Assembly: GCA_023393455.1 (NCBI GenBank)
Contig: JAEWLJ010000007.1
Span: forward strand, 1 to 64,000
Source: Methanobacteriota archaeon
GTDB lineage: Archaea; Halobacteriota; Methanomicrobia; Methanomicrobiales; Methanoculleaceae
Length of the DNA stretch: 64,000 bases
Direction: 5' to 3'
The position numbers and the translations under genes are program-made. The first letter of the stretch is position 1. The number at the start of each line of letters is the position of its first letter. This document shows, piece by piece, positions 51,737 through 59,759 of the stretch. The notes beneath the pieces were generated by a model that did not search any database, was not told the origin of the DNA, and was given only the letters and a program-made list of their open reading frames with translations.

Positions 51737-52908
51737 GCCGGCACCTCCACGGTCTCCCGGTCTGCCCGGAGTGGCCGGAAGAACGCCTGGAGATCCTGAA
51801 CAAAGAGTTCCGGCTCCTCCATCGCCGTGAAATGCCCGCCCCGCGGCATCTCTGTCCAGCGCTCTACGTTCAACCTCCGCTCCACCCATTCGCGGGGAGG
51901 TGGGATGAAGTCCTTCGGGAAGATAGCCATCCCCACCGGGACGTCGATGCGTTTCTCCAGGAAGTCTAACGGCAGGGCATGCACGTTCTCGTAGTAGAGC
52001 CGGATCGACGACCCGATCGTCCCGGTCGCCCAGTAGATCATGATGTTGGTGAGCAGTTCGTCTTTGCTGAAACGCCGCTCGATGTCACCACCGCAGTCGC
52101 TCCAGGAGCGGAACTTCTCGATGATCCAGGCCGCGAGGCCGGCGGGCGAGTCGGCGAGGCCGTAGGCGAGGGTCTGCGGCTTCGTCCCCTGGAGCATCGC
52201 ATACGCGCCCTCCTGCATCCACAACTCCTGGATAGCAGCGAGGTACTCCCGCTCGTTCTCCGAGAGGTCGGGGATATCGGTGCCGGGGGAGAAGAAGCCG
52301 GGATCGGTGAGGTGGAGACCGACGACCCGGCCGGGGTGCGCGAGCGCCAGGAGTTGGGCGACCCCGCTCCCGATATCCCCGCCCCCTGCAGCGAACTGTT
52401 TGTAGCCGAGGACGTCCGTCATCAACCGCGCCCAGAGGTCCGCGATCCGCGCCGATGTCATACCCTGCTCGTGCGGCCGGTCGGAGAACCCGTAGCCGGG
52501 CATCGACGGGACGATCACATCGAACGAGTCGGCAGGATCGCCGCCGAAACGGGCCGGGTCGGTCAGCATCGGGATGACCGTGTGATACCGGTAGAAGGAG
52601 TCCGGCCAGCCGTGCGTGAGGATGATCGGGAGCGGGTCCGGCCCCTTCCCGCGCCCGTGGATAAAGTGGATCCCGAGGCCGTCGATATCGGCGCGATAAT
52701 GGCGATGCATGTTCAGTTCTGCTTCCCGTGCCCGCCAGTCGTAGGTGTGCTGCCAGTAGTCGATGAGCCCTTTTATATAGTCCAGGTTCGTCCCGTAGTC
52801 CCAGCCCGTGCCCTCGACCTCGTCCGGGAAGCGGGTGTCCGCGAGCCGCTCCCGGAGGTCGTCGAGGACCGGCCGGGGAGTATCGATACGGAAAGAGTCA
52901 ACGTTCAT
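51733..52908 (-). CDS. Epoxide hydrolase-like alpha/beta hydrolase, copy 2
   Basis: A 391-residue paralogue of the next gene. It has the EHN domain (DLRERLADTRFPDEVEGTGW), HGWPDS, the intact PSMPGYGFSDRP cap motif, nucleophile Asp in GGGDIGS and RGGHFTAMEEPE. All microsomal-type epoxide hydrolase residues appear present. ATG 52908 (MNVDSFRID) is used as start; the open frame extends 19 codons further but crosses the likely promoter. A TATA element in the divergent spacer (aacatatata, 52961-52970) can serve either direction. Confidence 0.87.
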   Translation of the reverse strand: MNVDSFRIDTPRPVLDDLRERLADTRFPDEVEGTGWDYGTNLDYIKGLIDYWQHTYDWRAREAELNMHRHYRADIDGLGIHFIHGRGKGPDPLPIILTHGWPDSFYRYHTVIPMLTDPARFGGDPADSFDVIVPSMPGYGFSDRPHEQGMTSARIADLWARLMTDVLGYKQFAAGGGDIGSGVAQLLALAHPGRVVGLHLTDPGFFSPGTDIPDLSENEREYLAAIQELWMQEGAYAMLQGTKPQTLAYGLADSPAGLAAWIIEKFRSWSDCGGDIERRFSKDELLTNIMIYWATGTIGSSIRLYYENVHALPLDFLEKRIDVPVGMAIFPKDFIPPPREWVERRLNVERWTEMPRGGHFTAMEEPELFVQDLQAFFRPLRADRETVEVPA

Positions 52909-53084
52909 GTGGGACTGCTGGGAAGACAGATGATAACTCTTACGCTCTTTTGTATCCGGTAACATATATACGCCACAGCGCCCATTCCCCTTCGCCCACG
53001 GCCCAGGAACAGCGGTCAGCGGGCGAGAAGAGCGGGTTATCGGACAGGATCGTTATGCGAGAGATCCGGCCTCTGGAGGTGGAT

Positions 53085-54509
53085 ATGATCGCCGGGGAAA
53101 CCACCCGACCGGGGAGAAAGGCGGTCGCAAGGGACCTAGTCTACCAGATCCTCCCGGACGGCCTGATGGTCTTCCTCGGCCTGATGATGGCCCCGATCGT
53201 CATCATACCCCTTCTCGTCCCCTCCCTCCCCGGACCGGTCGCCGAACTCTTCACGATGGTCGATACGACGATCATCGCCATCTTCGTCCTCGAATATTTC
53301 CTCAAACTGGGCCTCGCCGAGGACCCGGCAAGACACTTCCTGGATCGCTGGCACCTCCTCGACCTCGCCATCATCATGCTCCCGCTCTTTGAGGTGCTGC
53401 CGGTCGCCGGCTCGACCCTTCTCCGGTCGTCCCCCACGCTCCGGCTCCTCCGGGTCGTGCGGGTGGCGGCGGCCGGCGGGCGGTCCGTGGAGCGGCGGAT
53501 CGAGCCGACGGCCCCCGCCGCCGGGCCTGCACCGCCCGCGGTCTCGACTATGCGGATCCGGGGGGTGGTGGAGGGCGACGGGGACGGGGAGTTCACCCCG
53601 GCCGGGGTGAAGGAGCGCCTCGACGACCCCTCGACCGCGGCCTGGTTCGATATCTCCGGCGTCTCCCGGCCGGATCTTCCGGTACTCTCCGATATCCTCG
53701 ATCTGCCCGTCGCCTACTTCGAGAGCCGGCTGACACGACCGTCGCATCCGGGGATCACGTTCGCCGGCACGACCCGACTCATCTTCGTGCAGGAGCCGGA
53801 GCGGACGTTCCAGGCCCGGCGAGGGGTGCGGGTCCCGGTCGTGACGAACACGGGGCTTGTCATCGTGCACCGGGAAAAGACGATCGTCACCGTCTCAAAG
53901 GCGGCAGCCCGGGCTGGCCCCGGCGGGAACGCCACGGTCGGAGCGCCTCTTGACGCCCGGATCCTCTACGGGACTCTTGATGGGATCAACGAGAAGTACG
54001 CCCGGCTCCTCGCGGAGATGGAGGCGGAACTGATCCGGCTCGAGAGCACGCCGAGCAACGAGATGCCGGAGAACTTCCTCGAGACGGTCTTCCAGTTCAA
54101 ACGGGTGAGCAGCATCCTCACCTCAAGCCTCTTCCACCAGAAGGCGGTGGCGGCGAACATCGCGCGGAGCATCCCCGGAGAGGGGTCGTGGGCGGGGGAA
54201 AAGAGCGTCTTTGACGCCCTCGCCGACGAGACGGCGTACCTGCACGAGACCGCCGGGAACCTCCGGGAAGGGCTCCTTTCCCTCATCGACGTCCACATCA
54301 ACACCGTCTCCTACGAGATGAACCGGGCGATGCGGGTGATCGCCGTCCTCTCGGCTCTGGTGCTGATCCCGACCCTGATCGGGCAGACGCTCGGGATGAA
54401 CATCCTCGGAACGCCGTTTGCCCTGAGCCTCTGGGAGGTGACCGCCTGGACCGTCATATCGATGCTTGTGGTCGGGTGGGTCTTCTACCGGCTGGGGTGG
54501 CTGAGGTGA
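53085..54509 (+). CDS. Voltage-sensor-like domain fused to a CorA-type Mg2+ transporter
   Basis: The start ATG 53085 is preceded by GGAGGTG at ideal distance, giving 474 residues. Residues ~20-135 hold several hydrophobic helices with FVLEYFLKLGLAED and an Arg-spaced RLLRVVRVAAAGGR, resembling the S1-S4 sensor part of ion channels. After a Pro-rich linker comes a CorA-like domain with helical stretches (FKRVSSILTSSLFH). Two C-terminal helices follow, with the pore signature LGMNILG near residue 435. The CorA part should conduct Mg2+ or other divalent cations. The front part might make it voltage-responsive, which is an inference. It is divergent from the epoxide hydrolases. Confidence 0.8.
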   Translation: MIAGETTRPGRKAVARDLVYQILPDGLMVFLGLMMAPIVIIPLLVPSLPGPVAELFTMVDTTIIAIFVLEYFLKLGLAEDPARHFLDRWHLLDLAIIMLPLFEVLPVAGSTLLRSSPTLRLLRVVRVAAAGGRSVERRIEPTAPAAGPAPPAVSTMRIRGVVEGDGDGEFTPAGVKERLDDPSTAAWFDISGVSRPDLPVLSDILDLPVAYFESRLTRPSHPGITFAGTTRLIFVQEPERTFQARRGVRVPVVTNTGLVIVHREKTIVTVSKAAARAGPGGNATVGAPLDARILYGTLDGINEKYARLLAEMEAELIRLESTPSNEMPENFLETVFQFKRVSSILTSSLFHQKAVAANIARSIPGEGSWAGEKSVFDALADETAYLHETAGNLREGLLSLIDVHINTVSYEMNRAMRVIAVLSALVLIPTLIGQTLGMNILGTPFALSLWEVTAWTVISMLVVGWVFYRLGWLR

Positions 54510-54596
54510 GCGCCGGAAGATCCGCCGCTGGATTCGGCTTGCCCGGTCCGGGGCGACCGTGACGGAGCGCCCTGCAGGTCGGAGCGTCGAGAACCG

Positions 54597-54743
54597 TTAC
54601 CGGTCAAAAACCTTCTCTATCCGCACCCGCCGACCGAATTTCGTCTCGTACCACTCCTGTTGCTTCAAGGCCTGCTTCAGGCTCCGGATACGGTGGCGGA
54701 TCCGCGTCCCCGTCGCCGTATCGATCAGTACCAGTCTCGGCAT
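54597..54743 (-). CDS. Small basic protein
   Basis: A 48-residue candidate starting MPRLVLIDTATGTRIRHRIR and ending with RRVRIEKVFDR. It is Arg/Lys-rich and stop-free in one frame, with a GGAG 12 bases before the ATG. Position in an otherwise empty 460-base spacer supports it. There is no motif that assigns a role, and it could be a chance frame. Confidence 0.4.
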   Translation of the reverse strand: MPRLVLIDTATGTRIRHRIRSLKQALKQQEWYETKFGRRVRIEKVFDR

Positions 54744-54937
54744 CTCGATCGCTCCATCGATGCATGGAGTTCGACTCCGGGGGTTACGAACGTTTCCCTT
54801 CGGGATCGCCCTCCCGGCGTCGTCTTCGTTTCGGGGTATCATCTATTGTGCCGGGGTGCGCGAACCCGGCAGGGGGCGATAAGTCCCATCCATCGCCGGA
54901 ACGGCGGTCTTCTAGATCCTTGGGGAAGATTTATCCT

Positions 54938-54947
54938 CTTATATATC
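54938..54947 (+). promoter_or_regulatory. TATA box of the small zinc-finger gene
   Basis: cttatatatc lies 25-34 bases before ATG 54972, the expected distance for a leaderless or very short-leader archaeal transcript. Confidence 0.5.
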
Positions 54948-54971
54948 ATCTCCCTCATCTGGTGAGTCAGA

Positions 54972-55154
54972 ATGGGAAGATCAGCTTACTGTGGATACTG
55001 CGGACGGGAGTTCTTGCTGGAAAAGCGGGTTGCAGGCGGAAGCGTGCCATACTGCAGCGCCGAGTGCATGGAAGCGGCGGCGAAGCAGGACGCCGGAGAT
55101 GGGCCCCGGCGGGAGAGAGTCCTGGTCTCGGGTCGGTCGCCCTGGAACAGGTAA
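54972..55154 (+). CDS. Small putative zinc-binding protein
   Basis: A 60-residue protein with CGYC near residue 7 and CSAEC near 28, a CxxC-CxxxC pair that could hold one zinc. A basic, Pro-containing tail follows. A TATA box at 54938 and GGTGAGTCAG before the ATG support expression. It resembles short treble-clef or MYND-like fragments seen in archaea, but I cannot assign a family. Confidence 0.55.
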   Translation: MGRSAYCGYCGREFLLEKRVAGGSVPYCSAECMEAAAKQDAGDGPRRERVLVSGRSPWNR

Positions 55155-55337
55155 TCCCCTGCAGGGGGGCCGCCCTCCCATGAAGCGGGTCGGAGCAGCG
55201 TTAGCCGTCGAAGAATGGGGATTTCTGTTTTGCAGCGCCCAGTCCGGCGCATAGAGAAGAGCGGCATGCCCCGTGCGATATGTCCCTCAGCGTCTTCGCG
55301 GATGGATACGGAAGAAAATAACAGGAAAATAACAGAG

Positions 55338-55410
55338 CGCCGCCAACAGGACTCGAACCTGTGACATGCTGGTTAACAGCCAGCCACTCTACCAACTGAG
55401 TTATGGCGGC
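55338..55410 (-). tRNA. tRNA-Asn (anticodon GTT)
   Basis: Read on the minus strand the gene starts GCCGCCATAACTCAGTTGG. The acceptor pairs GCCGCCA with TGGCGGC, the anticodon stem-loop is GCTGG-CTGTTAA-CCAGC with GTT, and the T-arm contains GGTTCGAGTCC. The discriminator base is G and CCA is not encoded. No intron is present. Confidence 0.95.
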
Positions 55411-55447
55411 ACGAGATAGTGCTCTACAATGTCTTGACTGAACCGTA

Positions 55448-55747
55448 TTAAACGTTACGGGCATTCTCTTTCTGGATAACCCGGAGAAGCCCGATCAGTT
55501 CGTCGACCTCGGTGTCCAGGGTGACGAGGAGGTCGGCCGCGAGCGGCGTCGCCACCGCGCCGGCCGGCGAGGCGCGGATGTAGCCCTCCTGTTCGAGGAT
55601 CCGCAGGGAGTAGCGAACCCGGTGGTAGGGGAGATCCAGGATCTCGGCAAGTTTCATGATGCCGATTGGCTGGTGCTCCACGACTGCCCGAATCACTTCC
55701 AGGTGCCTTGAGACGAGTTCAATCTCGGATTTTATCTTCGCCAGCAT
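55448..55747 (-). CDS. Winged-helix transcriptional regulator conserved in methanogens
   Basis: The 99-residue product has a single winged helix: VVEHQPIGIMKLAEIL, then DLPYHRVRYSLRILEQEGYI, then SPAGAVATPLA and a C-terminal helix of about 25 residues. It is similar in layout to small archaeal regulators with an R-YSLR(I/V)LEQEG recognition helix. ATG 55747 (MLAKIKSEIE) is preferred to 55777. The short gap of about 30 bases to the upstream membrane-protein gene suggests one transcript. Confidence 0.72.
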   Translation of the reverse strand: MLAKIKSEIELVSRHLEVIRAVVEHQPIGIMKLAEILDLPYHRVRYSLRILEQEGYIRASPAGAVATPLAADLLVTLDTEVDELIGLLRVIQKENARNV

Positions 55748-55779
55748 GGGTTTGCCCGCGTGGATGCCCACGCGCACTA

Positions 55780-56013
55780 TTATGGTTGTTCGTGCAGCCA
55801 GACCTTCGTCCGGGTATAGTGCTTCCGGAACGATAGAGAGAGGACCGCCCCTACCGCAAGGAGGATAAGGCCGATCGTAAGGCCGGTGGTCCCCTCGGGC
55901 GCGAACCGGAGGAGGACGAAGACACCCATGGCGAAAGAGAGGACGATAACGTTTAACATGACTGTCAACACGATAAACTTCGCCTTGAAGACCTGTTTGG
56001 TTGCCTCATCCAT
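55780..56013 (-). CDS. Small two-helix membrane protein
   Basis: A 77-residue protein with two hydrophobic segments (about residues 14-36 and 45-62) and a basic C-terminal tail (FRKHYTRTKVWLHEQP). No family is recognised. It is probably co-transcribed with the downstream regulator gene. Its 5' end faces the M24 peptidase gene. Confidence 0.6.
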   Translation of the reverse strand: MDEATKQVFKAKFIVLTVMLNVIVLSFAMGVFVLLRFAPEGTTGLTIGLILLAVGAVLSLSFRKHYTRTKVWLHEQP

Positions 56014-56072
56014 TATTCATACTTGAACGCGGGGGTAAAAGTACTTGTGGTTTCAATGGGAGAGTTGGTACG

Positions 56073-57203
56073 ATGAACGGACTTGATTCGGCTATCCGGG
56101 AGGCCGGAGCAGCGGCATACGCGGCATACGGATCATCTGCGGACGCCGGCGTGCGCTACCTGACCCGGTTCCGCACCACCGATCCCGTGGTCTACGTCCA
56201 GAGATCGGGCGAGCGAGGGATGGTCGTCGTGCCGCAGATGGAGCATGAACGCGCCGTCCGCGAATCGACGGCGGCGGTCATCACCCGCGCTCACGCGGGC
56301 TACCTCGATTACGTCAAGGCCGGAGAGCCGCGCTGGCGCGCGACCGCCCACATGATCGCCGACCTCGCGGGCGGCCCCGTCCTCGTCCCCGCGAACTTCC
56401 CCCTCGCCCTCGCCCGGGAGCTCGAGTCGTTCCAGCCGGTCGTGCTCGATGCCGCCGGAGCGGTCGACGCGATGCGGGCGGTCAAGACGCCGGAGGAGAT
56501 CGAGCGGATACGCTCGGTCCAGCGGGCCACCGAGGCCGCGATGGAGCGCGGGGCCGCGCTCATCCGGGGCTCCGTCCCGAAAGGCGGCGTCCTTTATCGG
56601 GACGGCGCGCCCCTCACCTCTGAAGCCGTCCGCGCCGAGATGCACACCCACCTCCTCGCCCACGGCTGCCGCGCGGCCGAGACCATCGTCTCCTGCGGCC
56701 TCGACACCGCCCTCCCGCACAGTTCCGGCACGGGGCCTCTCCGGGAGAACGAGCCGATCGTCATCGACATCTTCCCGCAGGACGAACTGACCGGCTACCA
56801 CGCCGACATGACCCGGACGTTCGTGAAGGGCGAACCGTCCCCCGCCGTCCGGGAGATGTATGAGGCCGTCAGGGACGCAAAATCAAACGCCGTATCGATG
56901 CTCCGTGCCGGTGCCGTCGGCGCCGACCTATACCACGCGACGGTCGAGTTCTTCCGCGACCGCGGCTACGAGAGCAACACGCAGGGGTTCACCCACAGCC
57001 TCGGCCACGGCGTCGGGCTCGAGGTACACGAAGAGCCGTCGCTCGGCCCCCAGGGCGGGGCGCTCGTCCCGGGAAACGTCGTCACGATCGAACCGGGGCT
57101 CTACTACCCCGGGACCGGCGGTGTCCGCCTGGAGGATATGGGCGCGGTGACCGAGACCGGCTTTGACCGGTTCACCCAATACAGAGAGGAACTCACGCTA
57201 TGA
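56073..57203 (+). CDS. M24 family aminopeptidase (Xaa-Pro aminopeptidase-like), intact copy
   Basis: The 376-residue enzyme has the N-terminal creatinase-type domain followed by the pita-bread metallopeptidase fold. Metal ligands are visible: the first Asp in IVIDIFPQDE, the second in HADMTRT, His in HSLGHGVGLEVHEE, Glu in VVTIEPGLYYP and the last Glu in GGVRLEDMG. This completes the two-metal site that removes the first residue before proline. ATG 56073 is preceded by GGGAG. It overlaps the methionine aminopeptidase gene by ATGA and is part of a tandemly duplicated block. Confidence 0.88.
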   Translation: MNGLDSAIREAGAAAYAAYGSSADAGVRYLTRFRTTDPVVYVQRSGERGMVVVPQMEHERAVRESTAAVITRAHAGYLDYVKAGEPRWRATAHMIADLAGGPVLVPANFPLALARELESFQPVVLDAAGAVDAMRAVKTPEEIERIRSVQRATEAAMERGAALIRGSVPKGGVLYRDGAPLTSEAVRAEMHTHLLAHGCRAAETIVSCGLDTALPHSSGTGPLRENEPIVIDIFPQDELTGYHADMTRTFVKGEPSPAVREMYEAVRDAKSNAVSMLRAGAVGADLYHATVEFFRDRGYESNTQGFTHSLGHGVGLEVHEEPSLGPQGGALVPGNVVTIEPGLYYPGTGGVRLEDMGAVTETGFDRFTQYREELTL

Positions 57204-58081
57204 TCATGGATGACGTTGTCTACGATGCCTACCGGGAAGCAGGGGCGCTGGCAAGGAGGGTGCTCCGCCGGGGTGCGGGGCTCGTAAAAGAGGGGGCGCT
57301 CCTCCTCGATATGGTCGAAGAGACCGAGATGATGGTGGCCGAAGAGGGGGCGCTCCTTGCCTTCCCCCTCAACGTCTCCTCGAACGAAGCCGCGGCGCAC
57401 GACACGGCGATGCCTGGCGACGAGCGGGTCTTCGCCAGGGGCGACCTCATCAAGGTCGACCTCGGGATACACGTCGACGGCTACATCGCCGACACCGCCA
57501 TGACCGTCGACCTCGGCGACCACGGTCCGCTCGTCGAGGCGTCCCGGGCTGCCCTCGAGGCGGCGATCAACGCCGTCCGGCCGGGAGTCGTCACGGGAGA
57601 TCTCGGGACGGTCATCCAGGCGACGATAGAGGAGCACGGCTACAAACCGGTCGGCAACCTCACCGGGCACGGCCTCGACCGTTACGATCACCACGGAAAA
57701 CCCATGATCCCGAACGTCGCGATGAGCGGCGGCACCATCCTCGAAGAGGGGATGGTCTTTGCCGTCGAGCCCTTCGCCACAACGGGGTCGGGGAGGGTCG
57801 CCGAGGCGGCGCGGGTGGAGATCTACAAGCAGATCGCAGCCCGGCCCGCACGCCTCCCGTCGGCGAGACGGATCCTCGAGACCGCCCGGCCTCGCCGGGG
57901 GCTCCCGTTCTCCCGCCGCTGGGTTCCGGGCGACAAGGTCGAGATCGGGCTCTCCACGCTTGTTCGGAACGGGACACTCCATCCCTTCCCGGTGCTGCAC
58001 GACCTGCCGGGCTCGTTCGTCTCGCAGGCGGAGCACACCATGATCGTCACCGCCGATGGGTGCGAGGTCACCACCCGGTGA
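57200..58081 (+). CDS. map: Methionine aminopeptidase type II, copy 1
   Basis: The 293-residue enzyme removes the initiator methionine. Metal ligands are the Asp pair in IKVDLGIHVDGYIADTAMT (about residues 87 and 98), His in LTGHGLDRYDHH near 158, Glu in FAVEPF near 190 and the final Glu in SQAEHTMIV near 278. The helical insertion around residues 200-255 marks the archaeal type II form. Its gene overlaps the M24 peptidase by ATGA. A second complete copy follows at 58834, with about 50 differing residues and the same length. Confidence 0.93.
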   Translation: MIMDDVVYDAYREAGALARRVLRRGAGLVKEGALLLDMVEETEMMVAEEGALLAFPLNVSSNEAAAHDTAMPGDERVFARGDLIKVDLGIHVDGYIADTAMTVDLGDHGPLVEASRAALEAAINAVRPGVVTGDLGTVIQATIEEHGYKPVGNLTGHGLDRYDHHGKPMIPNVAMSGGTILEEGMVFAVEPFATTGSGRVAEAARVEIYKQIAARPARLPSARRILETARPRRGLPFSRRWVPGDKVEIGLSTLVRNGTLHPFPVLHDLPGSFVSQAEHTMIVTADGCEVTTR

Positions 58082-58124
58082 GTTACGCTTATTGATGCCG
58101 CGCGCAAATATGTCTGCCCCTAAT

Positions 58125-58445
58125 ATGACCGGCGACACAGGTACACGTGACGTCCTCGCTATCATGGAGCTCCTGCTCACCGCGGAGATATTCAACCGGA
58201 ACGAAGAACTCGACATCAACGACCTCAGCCCGCGCTGCCGGGAGTTCTTCGGTGCCGGGAGCGGCGGAAACCGCGAGGTGAAGCGTCCCCTGATCGTGAG
58301 CGAGGGGGCGATCCGGAAGGTCTTCGAGGCCCCGGACTCCGTCTGCCAGGCGGTTCGTACAAACCCGTTCGTCGGATACGACGAGTTTGTGCAGCGGCAT
58401 ACGTGGCCTATGGCTCTTCTATGGACGCCGGCGTGCGCTACCTGA
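58125..58445 (+). pseudogene. AAA ATPase, N-terminal fragment
   Basis: The first 89 or so residues match the N-terminus of the intact AAA protein at 59760 (LLLTAEIFNRNEEL, CREFFGAGS, RPLIVSEGAI, NPFVGYDEF). After GYDEF at about 58390 the frame runs into the antisense-free start of an M24 copy and stops at 58445. The whole AAA domain is missing. Confidence 0.8.
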
Positions 58446-58837
58446 CCCGGTTCCGCACCACCGATCCCGTGGTCTACATCCAGAGGGCGGGCGAGCGCGG
58501 GATGATCGCCGTGCCGCAGATGGAGCACGAACGGGCTGTCCGTGAATCGATTGCGGCGGTCGCCACCCGCGCCGTGGTGGAGTTCTTCCGCGACCGCGGC
58601 TACGAGAGCGATACGCGTGGGTTCATCCACAGCCTCGGCCACGGCGTCGGGCTCGAGGTGCACGAGGAACCGTCGCTCGGATCCCAGGGGGGTCCGCTCT
58701 CCGCCGGAAACATCGTCACTCTCGAGCCTGGACTCTACTACCCCGGGACCGGCGGCGTCCGCCTGGAGGACATGGGCGCGGTGACCGAGACCGGCTTTGA
58801 CCGGTTCACCCAATACAGAGAGGAGCTCACGCTATGA
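58391..58837 (+). pseudogene. M24 aminopeptidase, truncated and internally deleted copy
   Basis: It corresponds to the intact gene from the AAYAAYG region onward, lacking the first ~12 residues. After ATRA near the first third it jumps to VVEFFRDRGYES, deleting about 220 residues in frame. Both aspartate metal ligands (IDIFPQDE and HADMTRT) are gone, while the His and Glu motifs remain, so it cannot be an active peptidase. Its end still overlaps the second map gene by ATGA, which may keep it translated as a leader for that gene. Confidence 0.82.
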
Positions 58838-59715
58838 TCATGGATGACGAAGTTTGCGACGCCTACCGGGAAGCAGGGGCGCTGGCAAGGAGGGTGCTCC
58901 ACCGGGGCGCGGGGCTCGTGAAGGAGGGAGCAAGCCTCCTTGAGATGGTTGAAGCGACGGAAACGATGGTGACCGAGGAGGGGGCGCTCCTTGCCTTCCC
59001 CCTCAACGTCTCCTTCAACGAGGCCGCGGCCCACGATACAGCCATGCCCGGGGACGAACGGACATTTGCCCGCGGCGACCTCATCAAAGTCGACCTCGGG
59101 GTCCATATCGACGGCTACATCGCCGACACCGCCCTGACCGTCGACCTCGGCGACCACGCGCCCCTCGTTGAGGCGTCACGCGCAGCGCTCGAAGCGGCGA
59201 TCGCCGTCGTCCGCCCGGGGATCACCACCGGGGAGATAGGGGCGGCCATCCAGGCAACGATCGAGGAGCACGGGTACAAACCGATCGCAAACCTCACCGG
59301 GCACGGCCTCGGCTGCTACAACCTCCACACACGGCCCAGCATCCCGAACATCGCGATGAGCGGCGGGGCTGCCATCGAGGAGGGGATGGTCTTTGCGATC
59401 GAGCCCTTCGCCACCACGGGGTCGGGAAAGGTCGGTGAGGCGGCGCGCGTCGAGATCTACCAGCAGATCGCAGCCCGCCCCACCCGCCTGCCGTCGGCAA
59501 AACGGGTCCTCGAAGCGGCGCGGCCGCGGCGCGGGCTCCCGTTTGCCCGTCGATGGGTTCCCGGCGACAAGGTCGAGATCGGGTTATCCACCCTCGTGCG
59601 GGCGGGGATCCTCCATTCCTTCCCGGTACTGCACGACGCGCCGGGTTCGTTCGTCTCGCAGGCGGAGCACACCATGATCGTCACGGAAGAAGGGTGCGAG
59701 GTCACCACCCGGTGA
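58834..59715 (+). CDS. Methionine aminopeptidase type II, copy 2
   Basis: This 293-residue paralogue aligns to copy 1 without gaps. All metal ligands are kept (IKVDLGVHIDGYIADTALT, LTGHGLGCYNLH, FAIEPF, SQAEHTMIV). Differences cluster around residues 120-182, including GLDRYDHHGKP versus GLGCYNLHTRP near the active-site His, so substrate range could differ. It is followed by the complete AAA ATPase gene after 44 bases. Intactness in both copies suggests that both are used or that the duplication is recent. Confidence 0.92.
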   Translation: MIMDDEVCDAYREAGALARRVLHRGAGLVKEGASLLEMVEATETMVTEEGALLAFPLNVSFNEAAAHDTAMPGDERTFARGDLIKVDLGVHIDGYIADTALTVDLGDHAPLVEASRAALEAAIAVVRPGITTGEIGAAIQATIEEHGYKPIANLTGHGLGCYNLHTRPSIPNIAMSGGAAIEEGMVFAIEPFATTGSGKVGEAARVEIYQQIAARPTRLPSAKRVLEAARPRRGLPFARRWVPGDKVEIGLSTLVRAGILHSFPVLHDAPGSFVSQAEHTMIVTEEGCEVTTR

Positions 59716-59759
59716 GTTACGCTTATTGATAACGCGCATCAATATGTCTGTTCATTGCT

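Noticed and set aside
54764..55183. Long plus-strand frame across the small zinc-protein gene
   Set aside because: It crosses a TATA box and has no start signal; the 60-codon gene in another frame has promoter and metal-binding motif.
58403..58837. Separate small peptidase gene
   Set aside because: It is the remnant of the duplicated M24 gene; both Asp ligands are deleted.
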